6,226 bases of DNA from JBDNFP01 sp041689775 (lineage in GTDB: Bacteria; Bacteroidota; Bacteroidia; Cytophagales; Spirosomataceae). The DNA is taken from contig JBDNFP010000049.1 in the NCBI GenBank assembly GCA_041689775.1, positions 1 to 6,226 of the forward strand, in the 5' to 3' direction. Below the pieces are notes generated by a model, which searched no databases, was not told the origin of the DNA, and saw nothing but the letters and a program-made list of their open reading frames with translations. Position 1 is the stretch's first letter; every line of letters begins with the position of its first letter. Both the position numbers and the translations under genes were made by a program. Positions 6,063 to 6,226 of the stretch are shown piece after piece.

Positions 6063-6226
6063 TTATTTGGAAATATTGACCTCGTACGCCTGTGCCCGCG
6101 AGCTTGCCTGATACAGTCTTTCGGGGTCCACTGCCTGAACCCTGAGATTGTGCATGCCACAAGCCAGCACCCTGACTTGATCCCGAATCTGGGAATCGTG
6201 AATCCTAATGGTGTCCCGCAGCATCC
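6063..6226 (-). CDS. C-terminal fragment of a probable DDE (IS4/IS5-type) transposase (cut by window edge)
   Basis: The minus-strand frame is open from the right edge to a TAA at 6065-6063, giving 53 residues plus stop. The peptide includes MLRDTIRIHDSQIRDQVRVL followed by ACGMHNLRV and ends EVNISK. An aliphatic/Cys-Gly-x-His-Asn-Leu/Phe-Arg motif close to the C-terminus is typical of IS5-like DDE_Tnp_4 transposases, where it follows the catalytic glutamate helix; this is the basis of the call, and no search was run. This segment is richer in GC than the DNA on its left. Two other frames are also open across most of it, one per strand, but their products are rich in Cys, His and Pro and look like shadows. 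It has the same orientation as the transposase start at the left edge. Confidence 0.55.
   Translation of the reverse strand, partial: MLRDTIRIHDSQIRDQVRVLACGMHNLRVQAVDPERLYQASSRAQAYEVNISK

Noticed and set aside
5947..6162. Minus-strand frames of 62-71 codons at the right end
   Set aside because: They overlap the more natural transposase-like frame ending at 6063, are rich in Cys and Arg, and run into AT-rich DNA without motifs.
1..6226. tRNA, rRNA or known riboswitch
   Set aside because: No cloverleaf, rRNA-like segment or recognisable riboswitch core was seen on either strand.

Overview
The window looks like a chromosomal segment from a member of the Bacteroidota, probably the Cytophagales (Spirosoma/Dyadobacter-like). 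I infer this from the protein style, from the general lack of Shine-Dalgarno sequences, from matches to the Bacteroidota -7 element TAnnTTTG, and from a lipobox-type surface or periplasmic protein. No database search was possible, so the genus is not established.

Layout, left to right. Bases 1-107 are the first 35 codons of a minus-strand transposase of the IS5/DDE_Tnp_4 kind, cut by the window edge. A 13-bp terminator hairpin (183-217) follows. Next is a minus-strand gene (231-1724) for a soluble protein with two ABC ATPase domains, resembling ModF. Upstream of it, also on the minus strand, is pdhB (1786-2766), the beta subunit of pyruvate dehydrogenase E1. A strong intrinsic terminator lies in the 61-bp gap between these two genes, so they do not look like a simple operon. 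A divergent intergenic region (about 2767-3005) separates pdhB from a plus-strand gene (3006-5450). That gene encodes an 814-residue lipoprotein that fuses a YncE-like beta-propeller to an alkaline-phosphatase-superfamily phosphoesterase. It ends in a strong terminator at 5525-5556. About 500 bp of AT-rich, apparently non-coding DNA follows, with a well-formed Bacteroidota promoter (5799-5829) and a perfect 11-bp inverted repeat (5986-6017). Bases 6063-6226 are the last 53 codons of another minus-strand protein, best read as the C-terminus of a DDE transposase (motif ACGMHNLRV).

The three complete genes have no obvious common pathway. PdhB belongs to central carbon metabolism, the ABC protein is a cytoplasmic ATPase of unknown substrate, and the lipoprotein is an exported phosphoesterase of unknown substrate. 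They look like ordinary backbone genes between two insertion-sequence ends that point the same way. I did not find a convincing new multi-gene system. The most interesting signals are a degenerate first ATPase site in the ABC protein, a hairpin that hides the pdhB ribosome binding site, an orphan promoter with helically phased repeats, and the flanking IS pair.
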